64,000 nucleotides of DNA from Streptomyces poonensis (GTDB lineage Bacteria > Actinomycetota > Actinomycetes > Streptomycetales > Streptomycetaceae). Positions 1 to 8,966 of the stretch are shown here, one piece after another; position 1 is the stretch's first letter; each line of letters begins with the position of its first letter. The notes under the pieces were generated by a model. That model worked only from the letters and a program-made list of their open reading frames with translations, searched no databases and had not been told where the DNA came from. Location of the stretch: positions 806,001 to 870,000 of the forward strand of contig NZ_BMVW01000001.1 in NCBI RefSeq assembly GCF_014650915.1, given 5' to 3'. A program made the translations under genes and the position numbers.

Positions 1-94
1 TGCCTCGCCGCATCACATACGCCCAGGTCACGGCTTTGCGTACGTCTGCTGGTCCTACTACTGGCGGGGTCAGGCTCCGGTGCGTACGACCAGG

Positions 95-100
95 GATACT
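95..100 (+). promoter_or_regulatory. Leaderless -10 element of the XRE regulator
   Basis: GATACT ends six bases before the ATG at 107. This spacing puts the transcription start on the A of the ATG, and there is no Shine-Dalgarno sequence. It supports 107 rather than the upstream GTG at 80 as the start. Confidence 0.45.
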
Positions 101-106
101 GGACAC

Positions 107-1048
107 ATGGACAGACAGCCCGAATCCGTACAAGGCGCCGAGGTGGCCGGGGAAACCGCGGGTGCCGCCGGAGGGGCCCTGGACCGCCGGGCCGAGCTCA
201 GCGAGTTCCTGCGCACCCGGCGGGCCCGGCTGAAGCCGGAGGACGTCGGGCTGCCGGACTACGGGCGGCACCGCCGGGTGCCCGGTCTGCGCCGCGAGGA
301 GCTGGCACAGCTCGCGGGCGTCTCGGTGGCGTACTACACGCGGCTGGAGCAGGGCAACGGGCGCAATGTGTCCGCGGAGGTGCTCGGCTCCATCGCGCGC
401 GCCCTGCGGCTGACCGACGCGGAGCACGCCCACCTCGTCCACCTGGCGAAGCCCAAGGCGCACAAGAAGAAGATGTCCGCCCGCACACAGCAGGTGCGCG
501 GCGCGCTGCGGCAGCTCCTGGACGGCATGGAGGGGATTCCCGCGTACGTCGTTGGGCGGCGCTCGGACGTCCTCGCGTGGAACCGGATGGCGGCGGCCCT
601 CTTCGGCGACTGGGCGGAGCTGCCGCCGCAGGAGCGGAACTGGGCCCGGATGGTGTTCCTCCTGCCCGAGTACCGCGAGCTGTTCGTGACGTGGGACTCC
701 AAGGCCGCCGACGTGGTGGCCCACCTGCGCATGGACGCGGGCTGCCACCCCGACGACCCGCGGCTGTCCGCGCTGGTCGGCGAGCTGTCGGTGAAGAGCG
801 CGGAGTTCCGCCGGCTGTGGGCCACCCATGACGTCAAGGAGAAGAGCCACGGGGTGAAGCGCCTGCACCATCCGCTGGTCGGCGAGCTGACGCTCTCCTT
901 CGAGACGTTCCGGCTGCCGGACGACACCGAGCAGTCGCTGGTCACGTACCACGCGGAGCCGGGTTCCCCGTCGGCGGAGGCGCTGCGCCTGCTGGCCAGC
1001 TGGGGCACGGACGCGCACCGCCTCCGGCAGGAGCCCAAGGAGGTGTGA
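107..1048 (+). CDS. XRE-family regulator with MmyB-like ligand domain
   Basis: Predicted DNA-binding regulator of 313 residues. The N-terminal quarter has a helix-turn-helix of the XRE type; GLRREELAQLAGVSVAYYTR is the recognition region. The remainder matches the MmyB-like regulator layout (PAS-like ligand domain, with GIPAYVVGRRSDVLAWN and a C-terminal TYHAEPGSPSAEALRLLASW). Family members are expected to bind small hydrophobic ligands; the ligand and targets here are unknown. The ATG at 107 was chosen over the GTG at 80 because a -10-like hexamer lies six bases upstream of it. The gene is convergent with the ABM gene that ends nine bases downstream, so the pair shares a very short intergenic region. 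Confidence 0.85.
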   Translation: MDRQPESVQGAEVAGETAGAAGGALDRRAELSEFLRTRRARLKPEDVGLPDYGRHRRVPGLRREELAQLAGVSVAYYTRLEQGNGRNVSAEVLGSIARALRLTDAEHAHLVHLAKPKAHKKKMSARTQQVRGALRQLLDGMEGIPAYVVGRRSDVLAWNRMAAALFGDWAELPPQERNWARMVFLLPEYRELFVTWDSKAADVVAHLRMDAGCHPDDPRLSALVGELSVKSAEFRRLWATHDVKEKSHGVKRLHHPLVGELTLSFETFRLPDDTEQSLVTYHAEPGSPSAEALRLLASWGTDAHRLRQEPKEV

Positions 1049-1056
1049 GCCCGCCC

Positions 1057-1383
1057 TCACAGACCGCCGGCGCCCGTGCCCCGCACCACGGTCGGCTTGT
1101 AGTGCCGCATCTCCTGGATGTTCCCCGCGTACGGCCGCACCGCGGCCAGGAAGTCCTCGGACAGCTCCGACCCCCGGAACCCTTCCAGATGGTCCTCGGT
1201 CGACGTCCAGGTGACGCGCAGGACGAAGTGCTCGAAGTCCTCCTCGCAGCGGGCCAGTTCGTAGTCGACGCACTGCGGCGCCGCCGCCAGGTGGGTCGCG
1301 GCCCTGGCGTAGGCGGCCAGGAACTCCGCCGACTGCTCCTCGGGGATCCGGTAGCGGATGTACTCCACGGTTCGCACGGTCAT
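1057..1383 (-). CDS. ABM-domain (antibiotic biosynthesis monooxygenase-like) protein
   Basis: A 108-residue single-domain protein of the dimeric alpha+beta barrel ABM fold. The family covers cofactor-free quinol monooxygenases and heme-degrading enzymes. Visible features are the beta-strand start VEYIRYRIPEEQSAEFLAAY, the central CEEDFEHFVLRVTWTSTEDH and the C-terminal RPYAGNIQEMRHYKPT. No secretion signal is present, so it should be cytosolic. Substrate cannot be named from sequence. It stands alone: the upstream subtilase on the same strand is separated from it by a strong hairpin terminator, and the regulator to the left is convergent. Confidence 0.8.
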   Translation of the reverse strand: MTVRTVEYIRYRIPEEQSAEFLAAYARAATHLAAAPQCVDYELARCEEDFEHFVLRVTWTSTEDHLEGFRGSELSEDFLAAVRPYAGNIQEMRHYKPTVVRGTGAGGL

Positions 1384-1399
1384 ATGCCCATACCAACAT

Positions 1400-1438
1400 G
1401 GACGGCCCGCCGGAGAAAGAATCTCCGGCGGGCCGTCC
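1400..1438 (-). terminator. Hairpin terminator of the subtilase gene
   Basis: A perfect 17-bp inverted repeat (1400-1416 with 1422-1438) around a five-base loop, with no T run, which is normal for Streptomyces. It lies 42 bases past the stop of the S8 peptidase and just before the ABM start codon. Confidence 0.85.
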
Positions 1439-1479
1439 CGCGCGTCAGTGCTCAGTGAGCCGGCTCGGCGAGCCGGGGC

Positions 1480-4400
1480 TCACTTCCCGTAGTACGCGTT
1501 GTAGATCGAGACCACCGACTCGTTGCCCTTCTTGTCGGTGATCTTGGCGCGGTACGAGATCGCCTTGCCCTTGGCCGGGTTCGTGTAGGTGACCTTGCCG
1601 CTCTTGACGGTGAGCTTGGTCCACTTCTTGCCGCCGTCGTACGACACGTACACCGACAGCGACTTCAGGTTCTTGCCCGCGGCCGTGCCCTGGACGGTGA
1701 CCGGGACGGTGACCTTCTTCTTGGCCGTCGCGCGGTTGGTGTTGTCGAGCGACGGGCTGAAGCGGGCCACGGAGGCCGGCAGCTGCACGAAGTCGGCGCT
1801 GGACTTCTTGGAGCGGAACGTCCAGCTCGCGTCGACGCGGGTGGAGGCCGCGGCGATCTTGGAACTGCGCTTGACCGACGTGGTCAGCTTGTATGCGGCG
1901 TCCCCGGACGGAACCGTGAACTCCGCGCCGAACAGCGGGTCCTTGTTGGTGCCGATCTTCTTGCCGTTGCGGTAGAGGGACGTGCTGACCGACGTGAAGT
2001 CGGACGAGCCCCAGTTCCTGCTGCTGTCGGCGAACAGCGGCAGCGAGCCGTAGAGGGAGTCGCCCTCACGGAAGATACCGTCGTCCGCGCTCAGCGCCGG
2101 GCCGAAGACCGCCTTGTTGAAGGTCTTCGTGTACTTCTTGCCCGCCTTGAAGGTCTGCGGGTCACCGAGCGAGTAGTAGGCCTCGGGGATCGGGAAGCCC
2201 TGGTCGTCCTTCTTGCCCGAGTACTGCGTGAAGTCGAACGTCCACTGGATCTTGTCGGACGTCGAGAGGTACAGCGTGCGCGAGCTCCGCAGCTTCTGCT
2301 CCACGGCGGAGCCGAAGACGGCGTTCTCGGGAAGGACGCCGACGACGCTGAGGCCGCCGGTCTTGCCCGCCACCCCGGACGCGAGGTCGTTGCGCACCGT
2401 GGCGAGCTCGCTCGCCTTGAAGTGGCGGACCTTGTTCGGCACGATCTTCTTGACCTTGGCGGTGGTGGCCACGTCGTACTCGGCGGAGCCGCCCTTCGTC
2501 CACTGGCCGCTCCACGTCTGCTGGAGGCCGCTCGCCTCCGGGCCGAGGTGGGCCATGCGCACGTTGGCCCAGGTGTCGAGGCCGACGGTAATGCCGACGC
2601 TCGCGGCGTCGTAGAGGTAGTCGATGGTCGCGGAGACCTGCTTGGCCTTCTTGTCCGGCACCGTGATGTCGGCCGCCTTGGTCTTGCGGGCGTCCAGCGT
2701 CACCGTGGTGTTCTTCGTGACGGCCAGCTTCGGCTGGACCAGCCAGTCGATGCCGCCCTTGAAGGTCTCGATGTCCTTGAGGATCCAGGAGTCCAGCAGG
2801 TACGTGCCCTTGGGCAGCCGCAGGGTCGCCGTACCGGAGGCGTTGACCGGGACGCTGTAGTAGCGGTCCTTGCCGAGGTTCGTGTAGCCGTTCAGCGTGG
2901 TCTCGTGGAGAGCCGCCGGCTTGCCGTCCCTGCCGATGGTCTTGAAGGTGACGTCGTACGACTCCACCTCGCGCTGCACGGCGGCCGCGGTGCGCACGGT
3001 CTGGCCGCCGCCGGTGGCGGTCACGTACGCGGAGTACGCGCCGTCCAGGGTGCCGCCCAGCTTGGTGTTCACGGTCAGGTCGACGGAGGCGGTACCGCCC
3101 GCCGGGACCGTCACCGTGTCGGCGCCGAGCGTGAAGAACCCGGCGGGAGCCGCCTCGCCCTTGGGACCCGTGCCCGCGGCCGACAGCGTGAGGGTGACGT
3201 CCTCCTTGCCGAGGTTGCGGTACGTCACCGCCTTGGTGACCGGGGTGTCGTCGGTGTGCGGCCACTGCTGGGTGCCGAAGCTCACCGACACCGGGTCGGC
3301 GATCACCGTCTGCTCGAGCGCCTTGTCCACCTGGACGCGTCCGGTGCCCTGCTGGAACGGGGTGTACGCGCCGCCCTTGGTGGACGCCGTGAGGGCGCCC
3401 TTGAGCTCGGCGTACGTCCAGTCCGGGTGCTGCTGCTTGAGGATCGCCGCCGCGCCCGCCACATGCGGGGTCGCCATCGACGTGCCGTCGATCGTCACAT
3501 AGCCGGCCGGGTTCTCGCCGACCTCCTGCGCGATGACGCTGCCCTTGGCGGAGGCCGCGGTGATGGCCACACCCGGCGCCGTCACGTCGGGCTTGATCTG
3601 GCCGTCCGCGCCGGGACCGCGGCTGGAGAAGTCCGCGAGCTTGTCGTTGTCGTCGACGGCGCCGACCGTGAGCGCCGCGGCCGCGCTGCCCGGGGAGCCG
3701 ACGGTCTGCTCACCGAACTCGCCCTCGTTGCCGGCGGCGACCGCGAAGAGGATGCCCTTCTCGGCGGAGAGCTTGTTGATCTGCGCCTCGAGCGGGTCGA
3801 TCTCCGGTGTGTCGAGGCCGCCCAGGCTGAGGTTCACCACGTCGGCGCCCTGCGCGGCGGCCCACTCCATGCCCGCGAGGATGCCGGAGTCCTCACCGTA
3901 GCCGGAGTCGTCGAGGACCTTGCCGTTGAGGATCTGCGCGCCCGGGGCGACGCCCTTGTACTTGCCGCCCGACTTGGCGCCCGTGCCCGCCGCGATGGAG
4001 GCGACGTGCGTGCCGTGGCCGAAGGCGTCGTTCGTGCCCTTGGCAGCGGAGAAGTTCTTCTCCGCGACGACCTGGTCCTTGAGGTCGGCGTGGGTCGCGT
4101 CGACACCGGTGTCCAGGACGGCGATCTTGACGCCCTTGCCGTCGTAGCCGGCCGCCCACGCCGTGGGCGCGCCGATCTGCGGCACGGACTTGTCGAGGCT
4201 CACCTTGCGGACGCCGTCGAGCCAGATGCCCGCGATGCCGGAGGCGGTGGTGCCGTCGGTGTCGGTCACCGCGTTCCACAGCTCGTGCGCGTCGGCCTTC
4301 GGGGTCTGGACCGCGTCCGCGTTCAGGTTCTTGAAGGTGCGGCGGACCTGGGTCTCACCGGCGTCACGGACGTCCTCGCGGGCCCCGGTGGCGGCTCCCT

Positions 4401-4821
4401 TGTAGCCGACGATCACCTTCAGGCCCTTCTTCTGGGCCTTGCGGGTCACGGACTTGTTCAGCACCGTGATGTCGAACAGCCGCTGGTCGAGCTTGCCGGT
4501 GGCGATCAGTCGGGCCGCGTCGGCGGGCACCACAAGGGTGTGGCCGTCGGCTTTGCGTATCTGGAAGGGTATGCCCTCCCGGCCCTTCGCCCGCTCCACA
4601 CCGAGCGGGCGGCCCTTTCCGTCGACGACGACCCGGTCACCCGTGATCAGGGTGATGCGGTTCTTGGCGACGGACGACCCGGCCGCGCTGGAGCCGGTCG
4701 TGCCGGCCCCGCTCGCGAGCTGGGTTCCCGCCGACGCCGGGCTGGTCAGACCCGCCGTCAGCGCCACGGCGGCCGCGGTGGCTATCGAGGCCGCGCATGC
4801 TCTGTTCACTTGTCTGCGCAA
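1480..4821 (-). CDS. Secreted S8 (subtilisin-like) serine peptidase
   Basis: Large secreted protease, about 1113 residues. A signal peptide (hydrophobic stretch SIATAAAVALTAGLTSPASA) is followed by a propeptide-like region, then the catalytic domain: Asp237 in VLDTGVDATHADL, His272 in GHGTHVAS and Ser448 in GTSMATPHVAG, all in the order and context of subtilases. A protease-associated-type insert and several beta-sandwich or Fn3-like domains make up the C-terminal 600 residues, ending in VSVYVSYDGGKKW-type Ig sequence. Start is uncertain: TTG at 4821 lies only three bases after a GGGGGAG motif, while GTG at 4809 is 15 bases away; both give the same signal peptide. The longer frame to 4887 lacks a plausible ribosome site. 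Likely role is extracellular protein degradation. Monocistronic. Confidence 0.93.
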   Translation of the reverse strand: MRRQVNRACAASIATAAAVALTAGLTSPASAGTQLASGAGTTGSSAAGSSVAKNRITLITGDRVVVDGKGRPLGVERAKGREGIPFQIRKADGHTLVVPADAARLIATGKLDQRLFDITVLNKSVTRKAQKKGLKVIVGYKGAATGAREDVRDAGETQVRRTFKNLNADAVQTPKADAHELWNAVTDTDGTTASGIAGIWLDGVRKVSLDKSVPQIGAPTAWAAGYDGKGVKIAVLDTGVDATHADLKDQVVAEKNFSAAKGTNDAFGHGTHVASIAAGTGAKSGGKYKGVAPGAQILNGKVLDDSGYGEDSGILAGMEWAAAQGADVVNLSLGGLDTPEIDPLEAQINKLSAEKGILFAVAAGNEGEFGEQTVGSPGSAAAALTVGAVDDNDKLADFSSRGPGADGQIKPDVTAPGVAITAASAKGSVIAQEVGENPAGYVTIDGTSMATPHVAGAAAILKQQHPDWTYAELKGALTASTKGGAYTPFQQGTGRVQVDKALEQTVIADPVSVSFGTQQWPHTDDTPVTKAVTYRNLGKEDVTLTLSAAGTGPKGEAAPAGFFTLGADTVTVPAGGTASVDLTVNTKLGGTLDGAYSAYVTATGGGQTVRTAAAVQREVESYDVTFKTIGRDGKPAALHETTLNGYTNLGKDRYYSVPVNASGTATLRLPKGTYLLDSWILKDIETFKGGIDWLVQPKLAVTKNTTVTLDARKTKAADITVPDKKAKQVSATIDYLYDAASVGITVGLDTWANVRMAHLGPEASGLQQTWSGQWTKGGSAEYDVATTAKVKKIVPNKVRHFKASELATVRNDLASGVAGKTGGLSVVGVLPENAVFGSAVEQKLRSSRTLYLSTSDKIQWTFDFTQYSGKKDDQGFPIPEAYYSLGDPQTFKAGKKYTKTFNKAVFGPALSADDGIFREGDSLYGSLPLFADSSRNWGSSDFTSVSTSLYRNGKKIGTNKDPLFGAEFTVPSGDAAYKLTTSVKRSSKIAAASTRVDASWTFRSKKSSADFVQLPASVARFSPSLDNTNRATAKKKVTVPVTVQGTAAGKNLKSLSVYVSYDGGKKWTKLTVKSGKVTYTNPAKGKAISYRAKITDKKGNESVVSIYNAYYGK

Positions 4822-4882
4822 GTTCTCCCCCTGGAGATGAAGTCCGGAGGAACGCGTTCGTTCCTCCGGCCGGGGGAATCCC

Positions 4883-4929
4883 CGCACGCGCGTGCGTACA
4901 CCCCCCGGTACATGCAGTATGCCGGGGGG
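4883..4929. promoter_or_regulatory. Palindrome and hairpin upstream of the subtilase
   Basis: A perfect 14-bp palindrome CGCACGCGCGTGCG at 4883-4896 is followed by a G/C hairpin (CCCCCCGG at 4901-4908 with CCGGGGGG at 4922-4929). Both lie 60-110 bases upstream of the peptidase start. They could be an operator plus leader hairpin, or the end of an upstream terminator. Function is inferred from position only. Confidence 0.4.
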
Positions 4930-5027
4930 CTGTACGTGTGCTCAATAGTGGGACGTGTGTGAAGAGTTGACTGATTAGCTACGCAACCGTTCGGAATTGA
5001 CCGAATCGCCGCCTGGCAGGGGCCAGC

Positions 5028-5711
5028 TCACGCGCCCGCGTTCTCCTTGACCGTGATCTTCCCCTTGCGGATGGTCACGAGGCGCGGCGCCTTTTTCGCC
5101 AGCGACGAGTCGTGGGTGACCATCACGAAAGTGAGCCCGTGCTCCTTCCACAGGCCCTCCAGCACATCCATGATCTCGTCGCGCGTGGACTCGTCGAGGT
5201 TGCCGGTGGGTTCGTCGGCGAGCAGCACCTTCGGCTGCTTCACCAGCGCGCGGGCGATCGCGACGCGCTGCTGCTGGCCGCCGGACATCTCCGACGGCAG
5301 ATGCCCCAGCCGCTCGCCGAGGCCGACCGACCTCAGTGCCTCGGCGGCCCGTTCGCGCCGCTCGGCGGTCTTCACACCCAGCGGTACGAGGGCGGTCTCG
5401 ACGTTCTCCTGGGCGGTGAGCGTCGGGATGAGGTTGAAGCTCTGGAAGACGAAGCCGATCTTCTCGCTGCGCACCTGGGTGAGCTTCGCCTCGGACAGCT
5501 TCGCGAGGTCCGTGCCGTCGAGTTCGACACTGCCCTGGGTGGGCTTGTCGAGGCCGCCGAGCATCTGCAGCAGGGTGGACTTGCCGCCGCCGGTCGGGCC
5601 CTGGATGACGACGCGGTCCCCGTGGGCGATGGTGAGGTCGACGCCGTCGAGCGCGTGGACGGTCTCCTTGCCCCGTGTGTAGCGCTTGGTGACGCCGCTG
5701 AGTACGTACAT
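5028..5711 (-). CDS. ABC transporter ATP-binding protein (MacB/LolD type)
   Basis: ATPase subunit of 227 residues that energises the permease encoded upstream. Walker A is GPTGGGKST at residues 38-46, with GGG where most relatives have SGS or SGC; the signature MSGGQQQRVAIARAL and Walker B VLLADEPTG are intact, as is the switch His in MVTHD. The D-loop NLDEST is typical of the MacB/LolD/FtsE branch. A CAGGAG ribosome site lies seven bases before the ATG. It follows the permease gene by 87 bases on the same strand, so the two form an operon. Such pairs act in export of peptides, macrolides or lipoproteins, or in envelope stress; the substrate is not visible. Confidence 0.92.
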   Translation of the reverse strand: MYVLSGVTKRYTRGKETVHALDGVDLTIAHGDRVVIQGPTGGGKSTLLQMLGGLDKPTQGSVELDGTDLAKLSEAKLTQVRSEKIGFVFQSFNLIPTLTAQENVETALVPLGVKTAERRERAAEALRSVGLGERLGHLPSEMSGGQQQRVAIARALVKQPKVLLADEPTGNLDESTRDEIMDVLEGLWKEHGLTFVMVTHDSSLAKKAPRLVTIRKGKITVKENAGA

Positions 5712-5798
5712 GGTGCAACTCCTGGGATGCGGTGAGGGGGTTGGCCGCTCGGGGCCGTACGAGGCCGAGCGCGTCGCACGGCCCCGTACGGGCGCCGG

Positions 5799-7313
5799 CT
5801 ACTCGACGCGGCGCAGGGCGTCGGCGGGGCGCAGCCGGGTGGCGCGCCAGCCGCCGAAGGCGCCCGCGATGAGACCGCCGGCGACGGCGAGCCCGACCGC
5901 GACGGCGATGGTGGAGAGGCTGACCGGAGCGGTGAGCGCGACCTTGAGGGTCTCCGCGGCCGCCTGCTGCCGCATGCCGCCGCCCATGCCGCCGGGACCA
6001 CCACCGCCCGGGCCGCCCTGACCGCCCGCACCGCCGCCGGAAACGCCCAGCTCCGCCTCCAGGGTGGGGCTGATCGCGGTGACGACGTACGCGCCCACGA
6101 GGCCGATCGCGATACCGAGGGCACCGCCGACCAGACCGTTGACGACGGCCTCGCCGACGACCTGCCGGGTCACCCGGCCGGACTTCCAGCCCAGCGCCTT
6201 GAGGGTGCCGAACTCCCGTACGCGGCGGGAGACGGCCGACGAGGTGAGCAGGCCCGCCACCAGGAAGGCGGCCACCAGCACGGCGATCGAGAGCCACTTG
6301 CCCACGTTGGAGGCGAGGCCGGAGGCGGTGGACAGGGAGCCGGACACGGTGTCGGCGAGGTCGGCGGAGGTGGTGACCGTCGTGCCCGAGATGTTCTTCT
6401 GGATGGCCGACTTGACCGTGTCGATCTGCTGCGAGTCAGAGGCCTTGACGTAGATCGTCGTGACCTTGTTCTTGGAGTCGCTGAGGGTCTGCGCCTGCTT
6501 CAGCGGGATGTAGAGGTTGGCCGCCGCGTCCCCGCTGTCGGGCGTCGCGATGCCGATGACCTCGAACTTGGTGCCCTTGATGGTGACCTTGTCGCCGACG
6601 GAGAGCTCCTTCTCCTTGGCGTAGGACTTGTCGGCGACGACGACCTTGGCGTTCGTCTCGGAGGACTTGAAGGTACGGCCGCTGGTGATCTTCGAGGAGG
6701 TCAGCGGGCCGAGCTCGGGCTCGGTGACATCGGTGCCGTAGACCGAGTAGTTGTTCACCTCGAAGTCGGCGCCGCCGCCCTGGACCTGGCCCTCGGACTG
6801 ACCGCCGCCGGACCCGGTGCCGCCGGGCATGCCCTGCCCGCCGCCGTTGCCGCCCTGCTGGTTCTGCTGGAACTGACCCGGCGTGAACTCGCCGCTCACC
6901 TTGATGACCTGGAGGCTGAGCCCGCCGACGGCGTTCGCGACGCCCTGCTGCTCGCCGACCTTGGTCACCGTGTCCGTGGACAGGGTCTGGAAGCCCTGCA
7001 CCATCACACGGTCGCTGCTCTGCTCCTCGTCGGAGTCGCCCTCCTGGGCGTCGAACTGGAACCGGGGCCCCCGGCCGCCGTTCTCGCCGGAGCCGGAGCC
7101 GGACTCGGACGGGGCCTCGGCCGCCTTGGTGACGGTCATGTCGGTGCCGAGTCCGTACAACGATTCGAGGACCTTGCCCTGGGCCTTCTCCATGCCCGAG
7201 GACACGGAACTGACCACGATGACGAGGGCGATGCCCAGAGCGAGCCCGGAGGCGACGACGAGGGCCGCCTTCCTGCGGCGGCGCAGTTCGCGCCTCAGGT
7301 AGGTGAAGAACAT
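5799..7313 (-). CDS. ABC transporter permease, FtsX/MacB type
   Basis: Membrane subunit of 504 residues with the MacB topology: one N-terminal transmembrane helix (about 20-38, VASGLALGIALVIVVSSVSS), a large extracytoplasmic domain rich in Gly, Gln and Ser (about 55-330), and three C-terminal helices (near WLSIAVLVAAFLVAGLL, VVNGLVGGALGIAIGLVGAY and TIAVAVGLAVAGGLIAGAF). The FtsX motif region VREFGTLKALGWKSGRV lies between helices two and three. Long Gly-Gln and Gly-Pro-Gly runs interrupt the outer domain and the last loop. First gene of the operon with the ATPase. Substrate unknown; no adjacent two-component pair is present to suggest an antibiotic-resistance role. Confidence 0.9.
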   Translation of the reverse strand: MFFTYLRRELRRRRKAALVVASGLALGIALVIVVSSVSSGMEKAQGKVLESLYGLGTDMTVTKAAEAPSESGSGSGENGGRGPRFQFDAQEGDSDEEQSSDRVMVQGFQTLSTDTVTKVGEQQGVANAVGGLSLQVIKVSGEFTPGQFQQNQQGGNGGGQGMPGGTGSGGGQSEGQVQGGGADFEVNNYSVYGTDVTEPELGPLTSSKITSGRTFKSSETNAKVVVADKSYAKEKELSVGDKVTIKGTKFEVIGIATPDSGDAAANLYIPLKQAQTLSDSKNKVTTIYVKASDSQQIDTVKSAIQKNISGTTVTTSADLADTVSGSLSTASGLASNVGKWLSIAVLVAAFLVAGLLTSSAVSRRVREFGTLKALGWKSGRVTRQVVGEAVVNGLVGGALGIAIGLVGAYVVTAISPTLEAELGVSGGGAGGQGGPGGGGPGGMGGGMRQQAAAETLKVALTAPVSLSTIAVAVGLAVAGGLIAGAFGGWRATRLRPADALRRVE

Positions 7314-7424
7314 GGCCGCAAGTTAGGGACGCACCGTGATGAAGGCATAAGCCCGGGATAAGAGGACCATGAGAAGCCTGTGACGCGGCTCGGCGGCGGA
7401 CAGCGGCCCACCGCGGGCAAACGG

Positions 7425-7457
7425 CAGCGGCGCCGCCCATGGAGGGCGGCGCCGCTG
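7425..7457 (-). terminator. Terminator of the L,D-transpeptidase gene
   Basis: Perfect 14-bp stem (7425-7438 with 7444-7457) and a five-base loop, 38 bases past the transpeptidase stop codon. Confidence 0.85.
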
Positions 7458-7495
7458 TACGAGGAGGAGGTGGCGGGGCGGATCCGGTCGTCCGG

Positions 7496-8755
7496 TCAGA
7501 CCGCGGAGCCCGCCTTCCAGTCGGCCCAGCTGAGGTTCCAGCCGTTGAGGCCGTTGTCGGGCTTGATGGTCTCGTCGCCGGTGTTCTTCACGACCACGAC
7601 GTCACCGATCATCGAGTTGTTGTAGAACCAGGCGCCCGCGGTGTTCGGGTCGTTCGCGCCCTTCGTGTCCGACAGGCCGACGCAGCCGTGGCTCGTGTTC
7701 ACACTGCCGAAGATCGACTTGGCGCCCCAGTAGTTGCCGTGGATGAAGGTGCCGGAGGTCGACAGGCGCATGGCGTGCGGCACGTCCTTGATGTCGTACT
7801 CGCCCTTGCCGTCGTCGTCGGTGAAGCCGACCGTCGCGCCGTTCATCCGGGTCTCCTTGAACTTCTCGGAGATCACCATCTGGCCTTCGTAGGTCTTGTT
7901 GTCCGGCGAGCCGGCCGAGATCGGGATGGTCTTGACCGTCTTCCCGTTCTGCGTGACCTTCATCTGCTTGGTCTGGGCGTCGACGACCGAGACCTGGTTG
8001 CGCCCGATCTTGAAGGTGACCGTCTTCTGCTGCACGCCGTAGACGCCCTCGGCGCCCTCGACGCCGTCCAGCGCCAGCTTCAGCGTGACGGTCGAGTTCT
8101 CCTTCCAGTAGTCCTCGGGCCGGAAGTCGAGCCGGTTGGCGTTGAACCAGTGGCCGACGACCTCCTGACCGGAGCTGGAGGAGACGGTGATGCCCTTCTG
8201 CACGTCGGCCTTGTTGGTGATGGCCTTGTCGAAGTTGATCGAGACGGGCATGCCCACGCCGACCGTGGAACCGTCCTCGGGCGTGAAGTTCCCGATGAAG
8301 CTGTTGTCCGGGGAGACCGTCGTGAAGGAGGCGTTCTCGTGGGCGGCACGGCCCTCGGAGTCCTCGGCGGTCGCGCTGACCTTGTAGGTGGTGGACCGCT
8401 CGAGCTGACCGGTGGGCGCCCAGCTCTTCTTGTCGGCGGATATCTCGCCCTCGACGGCGGTTCCGTCGGCGGTCGTCATGGCGACCTTCGTGAGCGTGCC
8501 CTTGCTCACGGCGACCTTGGCGGAGTTGTTGATGGAGGCGTTGTTCGAGCCGTCCTTGGGCGTGATCTCGATGTCGGCCACGGAAGCCTTCTGGGCCGCG
8601 GCCTCGTCGACCTTGGCCTGTGAGTCGCCGCTGTCGGCCGACGCGTTCTCGCCGCCCTCGCTGCACGCGGAGAGCACCAGCACTCCGCCGAGCAGAGCGG
8701 ACGCGACCGCCAGGCCCCTGCGCCGCTTACCGTTCGTCATCACACGCTTCTCCAT
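7496..8755 (-). CDS. Lipoprotein L,D-transpeptidase (YkuD)
   Basis: Cell-wall enzyme of about 419 residues that forms 3-3 cross-links in peptidoglycan. The N-terminus has a positively charged start, a hydrophobic segment and a lipobox ending VLSAC, so it is anchored outside the membrane. One or two Ig-like domains (about 50-255) lead to a YkuD domain whose active site SHGCVGLSD carries the nucleophilic Cys, with the upstream His in FIHGNYW. The Trp-rich tail WNLSWADWKAGS resembles the C-terminal subdomain of mycobacterial Ldt enzymes. The ATG at 8755 was chosen because GGGGA lies about ten bases upstream; a TTG at 8764 is too close to that site. Monocistronic, with its own terminator. Confidence 0.93.
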   Translation of the reverse strand: MEKRVMTNGKRRRGLAVASALLGGVLVLSACSEGGENASADSGDSQAKVDEAAAQKASVADIEITPKDGSNNASINNSAKVAVSKGTLTKVAMTTADGTAVEGEISADKKSWAPTGQLERSTTYKVSATAEDSEGRAAHENASFTTVSPDNSFIGNFTPEDGSTVGVGMPVSINFDKAITNKADVQKGITVSSSSGQEVVGHWFNANRLDFRPEDYWKENSTVTLKLALDGVEGAEGVYGVQQKTVTFKIGRNQVSVVDAQTKQMKVTQNGKTVKTIPISAGSPDNKTYEGQMVISEKFKETRMNGATVGFTDDDGKGEYDIKDVPHAMRLSTSGTFIHGNYWGAKSIFGSVNTSHGCVGLSDTKGANDPNTAGAWFYNNSMIGDVVVVKNTGDETIKPDNGLNGWNLSWADWKAGSAV

Positions 8756-8918
8756 CGTTGCCAATTCCCCGAAATCCTGGGAATCCCCATACGAACCTCA
8801 ACGCCACGACCGGTTCATCCCGTTCCACATCAGGCGGATATGTGGTCCACGCCACGCTCGGCGGACACAACCGCACCGCGGTCCCCAGGTGGTCAGTGCG
8901 CCTGATGAGACGACGGAA

Positions 8919-8943
8919 CCCCGGGCATGGTTGCCGCCCGGGG
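8919..8943 (-). terminator. Terminator of the acidic-protein gene
   Basis: An 8-bp GC-only stem (CCCCGGGC at 8919-8926 with GCCCGGGG at 8936-8943) and a nine-base loop, 24 bases downstream of the acidic-protein stop codon. Confidence 0.7.
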
Positions 8944-8966
8944 CTGTGAATCTTTTCCGCCACGCC

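Noticed and set aside
2422..4962. Plus-strand frame of 846 codons opposite the subtilase
   Set aside because: Mirror of a real gene in GC-rich DNA; product is Arg/Gly/Val-rich without domains or ribosome site.
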